Positions 17,501 to 29,500 of a stretch of DNA of 51,102 nucleotides are shown piece by piece (the first letter of the stretch is position 1; every line of letters begins with the position of its first letter). The notes under the pieces were generated by a model. That model saw only the letters and a list, made by a program, of their open reading frames with translations, was not told where the DNA came from and made no database searches. Both the position numbers and the translations under genes were made by a program. This DNA comes from an uncultured Candidatus Competibacteraceae bacterium (GTDB taxonomy: Bacteria; Pseudomonadota; Gammaproteobacteria; Competibacterales; Competibacteraceae): positions 1 through 51,102 of the forward strand of contig CAIRMO010000101.1 in the NCBI GenBank assembly GCA_903879705.1, read 5' to 3'.

Positions 17501-20500
17501 AGTTCGCCGGCGCTCTGCCGAATTTAACCGGGCTGGATGAACTGCACGATACGCAGCCGGCGTTTGCCGATGCACTCGCTACGCTAATCCCGCTGTTCCT
17601 GGATCAGACCGGGTTGCTGCTGACTGAATGGTTGACGCGGTTCGTTCCCCATCAACCAACGCCAGGTTCCGCCCTGACCTTCGGACTCCAGTTGGCGCTG
17701 GGCCGGTTATTGCTCAGTTGGGGAATCCGGCCAGCGGCGATTCAGGGCGAAGGGGCGGGCTATTTCACGGCGGAGGCGCTGGCCGGGCGGTTGTCGGATG
17801 ATGAGGCGTTGCAACTAACGCTGGCGGGCGACGGGCTGGAATCGTCAATGGAACCGGTGTTAACCGATGCGCTGATCGTCTGTTTGGGTGATGGGGATGC
17901 CGGGCGAATGCTGTTCCAGATTCTGGGCCGCCTGTTTGTTTCCGGTGCAGAAATGGATGGGCGCGCGTTTGACCGGCCGTATGTACGCCGCCGGGTGCTG
18001 CTGCCCACCTACCCGTTTCAACGGGTACGCTATTGGCCGACGCCTGCTCTTCCTAAACCTGTTGAATCATGGCTTTACGAAGTGGCCTGGGCACCAGTCG
18101 CGCCGTTCCGGGTTGATCTGCCTGATCCGGATGTCATGGTTGCCGGGCTGTCGGTTCCTACGCCATCCGCGGACCAAGCGTTTGCATTGCCGGTCATGCT
18201 TGACCGGTTGGCGGCGGCTTATGCGGCGCAGGCGTTGGCTGCCGTGCCGGAACCCGCGTTGGAACCGGCTTTCCGTTCTCGCCAGTTCGCCGCACTCGCT
18301 AAATTGGCTGCACACGCGACGGAGTCCAGCCCGGCAACCTTGGCTGAGGAAATTGCCGCCCGCTATCCCGAAGGCGTTGATGAGTTGGCCCTGATTCGCC
18401 GAGCCGGCGAGGCGTTGCCGGACGTGCTGGCCGGGCGCGTCGATCCGTTGCAGGTGTTGTTTCCTGACGGTTTGATGGACTGGGTGCAGCCGGTTTATGA
18501 ACGTGCGCCCTTTGCGCGTACCACAGTGGGCTGGGTTGAAACGATTTTTGCGATGGCAGCGCCGAAGATGGGCTCGATCATCGAAGTCGGCGCGGGTACC
18601 GGCGGCGCGACCCGCCGCGTTTTGCCTCATCTGCCGGACAGCGGGCGTTATGTCTTCACCGATATCTCGCCGGCTTTCCTGGATCGGGCGCAGGAACGGT
18701 TCGGCGCGCATCCGGGTTTTGCCACCGCAAGGCTGGACATTGAGCGTTCGCCTGCTGAACAGGGCGTTACCGAGATTTTCGACGCGGCACTGGCGGTCAA
18801 TGTCCTGCACGCCACCCGCGACTTGCGGACAACGCTGGCTCACGTTCGCGGGTTATTGCGGCATGGCGGCTGGTTGGCGCTGGTGGAGGTGACGGGATCG
18901 CCGGGTTGGCTTGATCTGGTATTTGGGATGCTGGAGGGCTGGTGGCGGTTCACTGATGTCGATCTGCGCGATTCCTCGGCGCTGTTGCCGGTGGAGCGCT
19001 GGCGCGACTTGCTGGCCGAAGCTGGTTTTGATGCCGTTTCTACCCTTTTCGATGGTGATCGGCAAAGTTTGATTCTGGCTCGTGCCGGTGTCGTTCCCGG
19101 TCAGCGTTTGGTGCTGGGCGATACCCGCTTTGCGGTTGATCTTGCCGATCAATTGCGAACGGCTGGAGTGGCGGTTGATCTGGCCGGTGCTATTCCGACC
19201 GAGGGCGCGTGGCGGGAAACTTTCGTTCTGGATACCGAAGAAACGCCGGTTGAGGCTTGCCGGCAATGGGCAGCGTTGTTTGCTGATCCCCGGTTTGGCC
19301 GAGTGCGGTTGGTGGAAGATTCGAACCACCCCGGCGCTGCGCGCCACCCCTCCTTATCCAAGGAGGGGAATAAACCCAGCGTCGCTATGGTTCGGGCCGT
19401 GCGGCGCGGGTGGGCGCTGGCGGCGGGACTGGCTGACCCGTCCCGTTGGGGTGGAACGCTGCGCGGTAATAATCTGGAACGGGTCGCCGGGGCGTTGCTG
19501 GCTCGTTCCGATGAGGAATGGCTGAATGTTGATGGTGTTGAATTGCAGGGATTGCGGCTGCGTCGATTGCCGGCTCTGGACAAGGGGTTGCCGGTGCGGG
19601 GTGAAGCGACCTATCTGATTGCCGGTGGACTGGGAATGCTGGGCCTGGCGTTTGCCCGCTGGCTGGTTGAAAAAGGTGCGCGGCATCTGGCGCTGGTCGG
19701 TCGTCGTCCGCCGTCCGTTGAGATTGCCCGCGTTATTGCCGCGCTGGAAACGGCCGGCGTCCGGGTGTGGACGTTCGCCGCGAATGTCGCTGATCTCGAT
19801 GCCATGCGCGGGGTGATAGCAACGCTGGCTGAATCCGCGCCGCCATTGGCTGGCGTGATCCATGCCGCGGGGACCGCTACGGCTGATCTGTCTGAGGCGC
19901 TGGCCGTCAAGCTGGACGGGGCACAGGTTCTCCACACGGTTACTGCCGCCGCTGCGCCCGAATTGTTCCTGCTGTTTTCGTCTGCGGCTGGCGTGTGGGG
20001 CGCTAAGGGCAAAGAAGCCTACGCCGCCGCCAATGCGGGACTTGACGCCTTCGCCGCCGAGCGACGGCGTCAGGGGTTTCCGGCGGTGAGCGTCGCTTGG
20101 GGCCGGTTCACCGAACGCGGTCTGTTGTCGGTCGCCGAAGATCAGGCGCTGGCAGAAATGGGCCTGGAAGCGATGGCTCCGGCGGCGGCTTTCGATCTGG
20201 CCTGGCGCTTGACCCGTAGCGAACGATCTCAGGCGGTCATCGCTCACGTCGATTGGCCGCGTTTCCGCAGTGTTTACGAGCTGCACGGTTCCCGCCCGTT
20301 GCTGGATGAATTGCCCAAGGCCGAACCCACTTCCGACCGGTTTAGGCTGACGGAACGCCCGCTTGCCCTCGTTCAGTCCAGCGCCAACGTGTTCGATCAG
20401 GTGCGGCAACGGGTGGCGGAAACCCTCGGTTATGCCGACCCGGAAACGGTTCCACCGGATCGGGGCCTGTTTGAGCTGGGGCTGGATTCGCTGATGGCGG

Positions 20501-23500
20501 TGCGGTTACGCCGGCGACTGGAGGAAACCCTGGGCCGGACGATTCCGGCGGCGGTGCTGTTTTCGCATCCGACCGTCGCGGCGCTGGCGGAGTGGCTCGC
20601 TCCTTCGGCAACGCCGCAAACTGCGCGTGAGGCGGTCGCCACTCCGGCCCGCACCCATGAACCCATCGCGGTCATCGGTATCGGCTGCCGCTTCCCCGGC
20701 GGCGTGGTCGATCCGGACGGGTTCGCCCGACTGCTGTTTGAGGGCCGCGACGCGGTGACCGAAATCCCGCCAACGCGGTGGGACTGGCGCGAATGGTTCT
20801 CCGCCAACCCTGATGCTCCCGGTTACATGGTGAGTCGCTGGGGTGGCTTTTTGGAGGACATCGACCAGTTTGACGCGGCCTTTTTCAACATTCCGCCCAA
20901 GGAAGCCGCCTACATGGACCCGCAGCAGCGCTTGCTGCTGGAAGTGGCGCGGGAGGCGGTGGAGCGGGCCGGACTCGATCCGGAGCAACTGACGGGAGTG
21001 CGGGCCGGGGTGTTCGTCGGCATTACCGGCAATGACTATGCGGCCCTGGCGCGGCGCGGCCCACCGGAGCATCTGGAAGCACAGGCGATCACCGGTCAGC
21101 CCAGCAATACCGCAGCCGGACGGATCGCCTTCGCGTTGGGCCTCACCGGCCCGGCAATTGCGCTGGATACCGCTTGTTCATCATCGCTGGTGGCGTTGCA
21201 TCTGGCCTGCCGGGCGTTGCGCTCCGGCGAATGCAGCCTGGCCTTGGCGGGCGGCGTCAACCTGGTCCTGGCCCCGGAAACCTCGGTCATTCTGTCGCGG
21301 GCCGGCATGTTGTCGCCGACGGGCCGGTGCCGCACCTTTGACGCTGGCGCTGATGGCTTTGTCCGGGCTGAAGGCTGCGGCATGGTGGTGCTGAAACCGT
21401 TGTCGGCGGCGCTGGCCGACGGCGATCCGGTCTTGGCGGTAGTGCGCGGCACCGCGATTAACCACGATGGCCGGGCCAGCGGTTTCACTGTTCCCAACGG
21501 CAGCGCCCAGGAACAGGTGATCCGGGCGGCGCTGGTCGATGCCGGCCTCGCGCCCGCCCAAATTTCCTATGTGGAAGCTCACGGCACCGGCACCGCGCTC
21601 GGCGATCCGATTGAAGCGCAGGCGCTGGCGGCGGCGTTGGGAGAAAACCGCACGACGCCGCTCTATGTCGGTTCGGTGAAAACCAACATTGGACATGCCG
21701 AATCGGCGGCGGGCGTCGCTGCTTTCATCAAGACGGTCCTGGCGCTGGCGGCGGAACGGATGCCTGCCAACCTGCATTTTCACCGGCTCAATCCGCATAT
21801 TCGTCTGGACGGCTTTCCGCTGGTCGTACCTACCGCGCCGACGCCTTGGCCGATGACGGATGGCCGGCGGATTGCGGGAATCAGTTCTTTCGGGGCCAGC
21901 GGCACTAATGTGCATGTGATTGTTGAAGGATCGCCGCGTACCCCTAACCCCTCTTTTGCAACGCCCTCACCCCCAATCCCAAGGGGAGAGGGGCGTTATA
22001 TTTTGCCGTTATCGGCCAGCGATCCGGAGTCGCTGACTGTGTTGGCTTCGGCGGTAGCCGCTCAGTTGGCTGATGACCGGATCGCTGACCTCGCTTTCTC
22101 TGCGGGCGTGTCCCGATCCAGCCTGCCAGTGCGGGGCTTTGCAGTATTCAGCAACGCGGCAGAAGGGCGAGCGGCGTTGGCCACATTAACGTCCATCACT
22201 GCCGGGACACGGGTCAAGGTTGCATTTCTGTTTACGGGTCAAGGTTCCCAGTATGCCGGTATGGCCCGCGCACTCTATCGGGTGGAACCGGTCTTCCGCG
22301 CGTTCATCGACCGTTGTGATGCGCTGGCCTTGCCGCTGCTCGGTCGCAGTCTGCGCGAGGCGATGCTCGATCCAGCGACCGGGGCTGACCTCAATGCGAC
22401 CGCGCTCGCCCAGCCGGCGCTATTCACACTGGGTTGCGCGCTGGCGGCATTATGGCGTTCCTGGGGCGTGGAGCCGGCGGCGGTGCTGGGTCACAGCGTG
22501 GGTGAATATGCGGCGGCGCTGATCGCCGGGGTGCTGGGACTGGAAACGGCGCTGTCTCTGGTCATTGCGCGTGGCCGGTTGATGCAGGCTTTGCCTGTCG
22601 GCGGTGGAATGTGCGCGGTGCTGGCTCCGGTCAAATCGATAACGCCATTTCTGACCGAGGAACCGACGCTCTCCATTGCGGCGATCAATGGGCCAGCCAA
22701 TACGGTGATCTCTGGGCCACTGGCCGCGCTGGAACGCCTCAGTATCCGGCTGGCGACCCAAGATTTGACGGTGCGGCCTCTGACCGTGTCCCACGCTTTC
22801 CATTCAGAGTTGCTCAACCCGATGCTGGATGCGCTGGAAACCGAAGCGGCAGGCATTGCGTACCAACCGGCTCAAATCCCGCTGATTTCTAACCTGACCG
22901 GTGTACCCCAGACGGTGTTTGACGCGGCTTATTGGCGGCGGCACGCCCGGGAGCCGGTGCAGTTCGCCGAGGGTTTGCGAACCGCTGCCGCGCTGGGTTG
23001 CCGGGTGTTCATCGAACTGGGGCCACAACCGGTGCTGACGGCGCTGGCGGGCGCGGTGCTGGACAATGCGGTTCTGTTGCCCAGTCTGCGGCGCGATGCC
23101 GACGACCTGAACATCCTGTACGAGGCGCTGGGCCGGGCTTGGCAGGCGGGCGTTGCGGTGGACTGGGCGCGAGTGCCGCCCCATGGCTCGCATCGCCGGC
23201 TGGCTCTGCCGACTACGCCGTTCCGTCGTAAACGCCACTGGCTCGACGGGATCGATACCCGCCGTCAGCGTGACGTGGCCCGCGATCCATCCGCTGACTG
23301 GATCTATCAGATCGAATGGGAAAGCCGGCCTTTGCCCATCGTTTCTGACCCCCTCGCCCCAACTCCCGCGGGTCTGCTCTGGTGGGCCGGTCTCGATGCC
23401 CAACCGGGCACGATTTCGGCGCTGTGTGCTGAACTCAAGCGTTATGTGGAAAGCGCTGAAGCGCCGGTCTGGGTCATTACGCGCAGCGCACAGTCGGTGG

Positions 23501-26500
23501 TCGGCGCGACCGATACGGTTAATCCCGCCAGCGCCGCCTTATGGGGATTAGGCCGCATCCTGGCATTGACTCACCCGGAACATTGGGGCGGGCTGATCGA
23601 TTTGGAACCGGATACCGATCTCGCCCAAGACCAGGCGATGCTGGCGGCCTTTCTGGCCGATCCGCACGGAGAAGATCAGGTCGCCCTGCGCGGTGGTCAG
23701 GTCCATGCGCCACGTCTGGAGCGGCTGAAAACGCCTTTGCCGGAACCGCGCCCAATTCACCCTGACCGAACCTGGCTGATTACCGGCGGGTTGGGCGGGC
23801 TGGGGCTGGCGCTGGCTGGTTATCTGGCGACAGCGGGCGCACGTTATCTGGTTTTGATCAGTCGCCGCCCGCCCGGCGAAGAAGCGGCAGCAATCATCGC
23901 CGGATTGGAAAGCCGTGGCGTGACCGTCACCGTATTCGCCGCCGATGTGGCTGACGCCGAGCGCATGGCTCAGGTGGCGGCTCGCATTGAGCAAACCCTG
24001 CCGCCGGTAGCCGGCATCTTCCACGCAGCGGGAATCAAGGACGGCGACTTTGCCACGGTGTTGCGTCCGAAATTGACCGGTGCGCAGGTTCTGCATGAAC
24101 TCTCGCGGCATTGGCCGGTGGAAGAATTCGTCCTGTTCTCTTCGGCGGCGGCAGTGTGGGGCGACCGTCATCTGGACGCCTACGCCGCTGCTAATGCTGC
24201 CCTGGACGGCTTCGCCCACTGGCGGCGGGCGCAAGGGTTGCCGGCGCTCAGTGTGAATTGGGGCCGGTTCGAGGTGCGCGGAATGCTGGACGTGGCGGGC
24301 GCGGCTTTTCTTGACCGGATGGGGCTGGACCCGCTACCCACTGATCCGGCCTTCACCACGATGCGCCGTTTGGCGGCAACGGCTCTGCCACAGGCTACGG
24401 TCGCGGCGGTGCGCTGGCCGGTCTTCAAACCCATTTATGAAGGTCAGCGACTGCGCCCTCTATTGGCGCGTTTGGGTCTTCCTCCGACTGTGTTCGTGGC
24501 TGCGCCGGCGGTTGCGGAACAATCGGTGGTGGTCAAGAAACTGTCGTTGCCCGCCGTATTGGTCCGGCTGCGGGAACTGGTGGCGGAAATTCTGGGGCTG
24601 GACGATTCCGCTGATCTCGATACCGGGCGCGGCTTTTTCGCCCTGGGCATGGACAGTTTCGGCGTCGTCGATCTGCGGCGGCGGGTGGAAGCGGAATTTG
24701 GGGTCGCGTTACCCGCTGCGGCCTTGTTTGAAGCGCCTTCGATTGCAGCACTCGCCGCACGGCTGGCACCGGAGCCGGCATTGCCTCTCATCCTCTCTCC
24801 CCTGGTGGGAGAGGGGCCAGGGCCGGGGGTGAAGGGAGTTTCCGTCGCTGAACCCATCGCTATTGTCGGATTGGGTCTGCGCCTGCCGGGGGGAGTTCAC
24901 GATCTGGCAGGACTGGAGCAGTTGCTACTGGCCGGCATTGAGGCGGTGGGCGACTGTCCCGAAGATCGCCGGACGGGGCCACTGCCGGTTGAACCCGCCC
25001 GGCGGCGCGGCGGCTTTCTGACCGGGATTGACCGTTTCGATGCCGATTTCTTTGGCATCAGCCCACGCGAGGCGGCGCAAATCGATCCCCAGCATCGCCT
25101 GCTGCTGGAGGTGGCCTGGGAAGCGTTGCAACACGCGGGCTGGTCGCCGCCGGCGCTGGCAGGCAGTCGCACCGGGGTCTTCGTGGGGATTACCGGCGCG
25201 GAATATGCGGCGTTGGCTGCGGCTCGCGGTCGTCCGGACGCTCATGCTGTGGGCGGGCAATTTCTCAACGTCGCCGCAGGCCGCATCTCCCACACGCTGG
25301 GTCTGACGGGCCCCAGCCTGGCCGTCGATACGGCCTGCTCATCGTCGGCAATGGCCGTGCATCTGGCCTGTCAGGCGTTACGCGCCGGTGAGTGCGATAT
25401 GGCGCTCGCGGGTGGCGTCAACCTGATGCTGACCCCGGCAACGACCACCATGCTGATTCAGGCTCGAATGCTGGCCGCCGACGGTCGCTGCAAGACCTTT
25501 GACGCCGCAGCCGATGGTTATGTGCGGGCGGAGGGTTGCGGGCTGGTGGTTCTCAAACCGCTGGCTCAGGCCGAAGCCGATGGCGACCGGGTGCTAGCGG
25601 TGATTCGCGGCACGGCGGCGAATCACGATGGCGCTTCCAGCGGTTTCACGGTTCCCAACGGCGCAGCGCAGCAGACGGTCATGCGCGCCGCTTTGACGCA
25701 GGCTAATGTCGCTCCGGTCAATGTCGCTTACGTCGAAGCGCATGGCACTGGCACCGCGCTGGGCGATCCGGTGGAATTGCACGCGCTCGATGCGGTTTAT
25801 GGCGGTGGGCGAACCCGGCCGCTGTGGGTCGGGTCGATCAAGACGGTCATCGGCCATGCCGAAGCGGCGGCGGGCATCGCCGGACTGCTGAAAGTGGTTG
25901 CCAGTCTGCATCTTGAATACCTCCCGCCGCATCTGAACTTCAACCGGCTGAATCCGCATATTCAGGTATCCGCCGAGCGGGTGGCGGTCGTCGCCGCTGG
26001 TGCCGCGTGGGAACCGATAGCCGGTCGCCGGTTGGCCGGTTTAAGCGCGTTCGGGGCCAGCGGGACTAATGTGCATGTGATTGTGGAAGGGCCACCCTCA
26101 CCCCCAATCCCTCTCCCGGAGGGCGAGGGGTGTCGCTTGCTGATTCTGTCGGCCCGCCGTGCCGGCGATCTGGATCGGCTGGCCGAGGACGTACTGGCCG
26201 CGCCGGATTGGCGACAGGCTTGCCGGGAAGCAGCGCTGACCCGTGATGGTCTGCCGCATCGGCTGACGGTCGTCGCCAATAGTGCTGATGAGTTGCGGCG
26301 CACACTGGCCGTTGCCCCGCGCCGCCGGGCTGGACAGCCGCGGATCGCATTTCTGTTCACCGGTCAGGGGTCGCAATACCCCGGGATGGGACGAATCCTC
26401 TACGAACGGGAGCCGGTGTTCCGGGAGGCCATCGACCGTTGCGCCGAGGCTGCGCGCGGTCACTTGGCGTGGCCGTTGCCAGACTTGCTGTTTGATCCCG

Positions 26501-29500
26501 TCCGGCCACTGGTCGCTACCGAACAGGTCCAGCCGGCGCTGTTCGCTTTGGGCTATGCCTTGACAGAACTGTGGCGCAGTTGGGGCGTAGAGCCGGTCGC
26601 GGTTCTCGGTCACAGCGTGGGCGAAATCACCGCCGCCTGTGTGGCCGGAGCGATGTCGCTGGACGACGCTTTGGCGTTGATCATTGAGCGGGGCCGGCTG
26701 ATGGGCGCGTTGTCCGCTGGCGGCGCAATGGCGGCGGTGTTGGCCCCGGAAGCCGATATTGTCGAGGCGCTGGTTCAGACCGATGGCCGAGTGGTCATTG
26801 CCGCCCGTAATGGCCCGGCGAATACCGTGTTGTCCGGTGATGAAGCCGCGCTGGAGCGAGTGCTGGCGGAACTGGCGACGCACGGTGTGGAAAGCCGGTC
26901 ATTGGCGGTCAGTCATGCGTTTCACTCCCCGCACCTCGATCCGATGCTGGACGATCTGGAGCGAGCCGCGAGCCGGATCGCGTTTCAACCAACCCGGATT
27001 CCGGTTGCCGCCAATCTGGACGGTCAGGCCCGCACCCGGTTTGATGCTGCTTATTGGCGCGCTCAAGCCCGCAATGCGGTGGCTTTTGCCGCTGGTATGG
27101 CGACGCTCGCCCGTTTGGGTTGCGATACCTTCATTGAGATCGGGCCGCAACCGGTACTGTGCGGCTTGGGCCGGGCCGGCCTCGAAAGTGGCTCATGGAT
27201 TCCCAGCCTGCGCCGGGGCGAAGATGAACAGCGTACCTTGCTGGAAGCGGCGGGAACGGCTTGGCGGCTCGGAGCTAAGGTCAACTGGCGGCGGGCATTG
27301 CACATCGCGCCCCGCGACAGTGCGTCATTGCCGTCCTACCCGTTTCACCGTACCCGGCACTGGCTGGATCAATCCCCGGTTCACGCCGCCGCGCCCCGAA
27401 CCGGCTGGTTCCAGAGCCGCATCGATTCCCCGGCTTTCCGTGGAACCGTCTATAGCGACCGATTGAGGCCGGAGGATGTGCCTGGTCTGGCTGACAGCGG
27501 TCATCTAATCCATGTCGGCCTGCATCTGGCCCTGCTCGCTGCCGCGCTGGATCAGGCGACTACCGGCCCGATTCAAATCAATGACGCGACCTTTCTGCGT
27601 GCCTTGACCCTTGACGCGCCCCGTGATGTGCAAATCGTCTTGAAGCCGGACGGTCACGCGACCCTGTTCGCCCGCGCCGAAGATGACCCTTGGATCGAGC
27701 ATTTTCAAGCCAGCGTGACCGTGGGTTCACCGCCGCAACTCCCGGCAATCCCCCTTGAAGCCTTGAGAAACCGTGGTCACCCGGAGACGGTCCAGCAAGA
27801 TTTTTACGCTGACCTGGCTGCTCGTGGTTTCCCGCTCGGGCCGCGCCTGCGCCGGATTGAACGACTGTGGAGCCAACCCGGCGAAGCCTTGGCGCAATTG
27901 TCCGATCCGGACGCCGATGAACCGCTGGCCTTCGGATTGCCTGCGGCCCTGATTGAAGCCTGCGCCCAGTTGCCCATCGCGGCCTGTCCCGAACTGACCG
28001 GCGGCTACATGCTTATGGGCTGGCGGCGATTGATCCGCACGGCATCGTCGTACCGGTCAGGAACCTGGATTCATGCGACCGCGTCCGCCAGCACCGACGG
28101 CAGCCGGTTAGCTGCCGATATTGCCCTGTGTACCGATGAGGGTACGGTATTGGCCCGCATCGAGGAGGCGATGCTGGTGCGAGTGGCTCCTGCCGCATTG
28201 CCGGGAAAATCGCCACAGCCGGCTTCTGCCTGGATCGGCGATTGGATTTGGCAACCCGCTCCGATCTCTGAATCTGAATCCACATCCGCGACGTGCCATC
28301 TGATCGCCACCGGCCCCGAAACTGAAGCCTTGGCGACACGCCTGATGACGGAACGCCCGGAACTGTTCGGCACCTTTGGAACGGTCGCCGTGATATGGAT
28401 GGAAATTGATCCGGCGGCTGAACCGGCGGCGTTAGCCCGCGTCCTGACGGCATTGCCACCGCTGCCCTCCAGAACGCGGTTACTGTTGATCAGTCGCGGA
28501 GTCTGGACGCCGGGCGCTGAGGTGCAGGCAGTCGCTAAAGGCGGTGCGGGGCTTTGGGGGTTGGCCCAAACCATCCGGGCCGAACGGGCCAATCTCATCG
28601 TGCGCAACGTAGACCTCGATCCCGACGGGAATCCCTTACCGGCGTTACTGGCTGAACTCGCCGATGCCGGGGCGGAAACCGCCAGCGCCTGGCGTAACGG
28701 CCAGCGTTTCGTAGCGCGTCTGCAACCGCGCCAGCCACTGGAACCGCCTGCTGCGCCAGTGCGCCTTATTCACGCCCCTCGCCCTCTGGGAGAGGGGTTG
28801 GGGGTAAGGATCTGTCCCTTGGAGCGCCGCGCTCCCGGCCCGGATGAAGTCGAAATTGCCGTGATCGCCGCCGCGCCCAATTTCCGCGATCTGCTGGTCA
28901 TCCACGGCCAGTTCCCGGCAACACCGGGACTCGGCGCGGATTGCTCCGGTCTGATCGCCACGGTTGGACCGGGAGTCGCCGGTTTTTCGCCCGGCGATCC
29001 CGTCATCGCCTATGTCCCCGACGGCCAGGGTTCTCTGGCGACCCACGTCACCCTGCCAGCCCGCCTGGTTCGGCCCAAACCCGCACCATTATCGTTCGCC
29101 GCCGCGGCAGCGGTTCCGGTCGCCTACCTCACTGCCTGGCATGGGCTGGTCGAACGGGCGCACCTGAAACCGGGCGAAACGGTGCTCATTCATGCCGCCG
29201 GGAGCGGGGTGGGCTGGGCGGCAATGGCGATCACTCGATGGATCGGCGCTCAAGCCCTGGCGACCGCCGGGCCAGGCAAACAGGCCAGTCTGATAGCGCT
29301 CGGTGTGCCCATTATCGGCAGTTCGCGTGATGACGCATTCGTTGCCGCCGCCCGCCAAGCGACCAACGGACGGGGCGTGAACGTAGCCATTGGCGCGTTT
29401 GGCGTCTTGGCGGCTTCGGCGCGTGAGGCCTTGGTGCCGGGTGGGCGGCTGATCGATCTGACCCGGCGCGGGGATCCGGATGAAATCGACCTGGATCATC

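Larger units (their letters stand above)
14878..20580 (+). other. PKS A module 1: KS-AT-(decayed AT)-cMT-KR-ACP
   Basis: The KS has intact Cys/His/His ([21 protein letters not shown]). AT1 is of a different clade from the other ATs in the cluster: it begins FVYSGNGAQWLGMG instead of [10 protein letters not shown], and the substrate-loop position reads AYHSP (from residue 746), not HAFH or YASH. Its extender is therefore uncertain. A decayed second AT follows, then a SAM-dependent C-methyltransferase (EVGAGTGG and NVLHATRDL), an A-type KR (GGLGMLG, YAAANA) and an ACP (LGLDSLMA). Expected output is an alpha-methyl-beta-hydroxy unit on the starter acyl chain. Confidence 0.85.
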
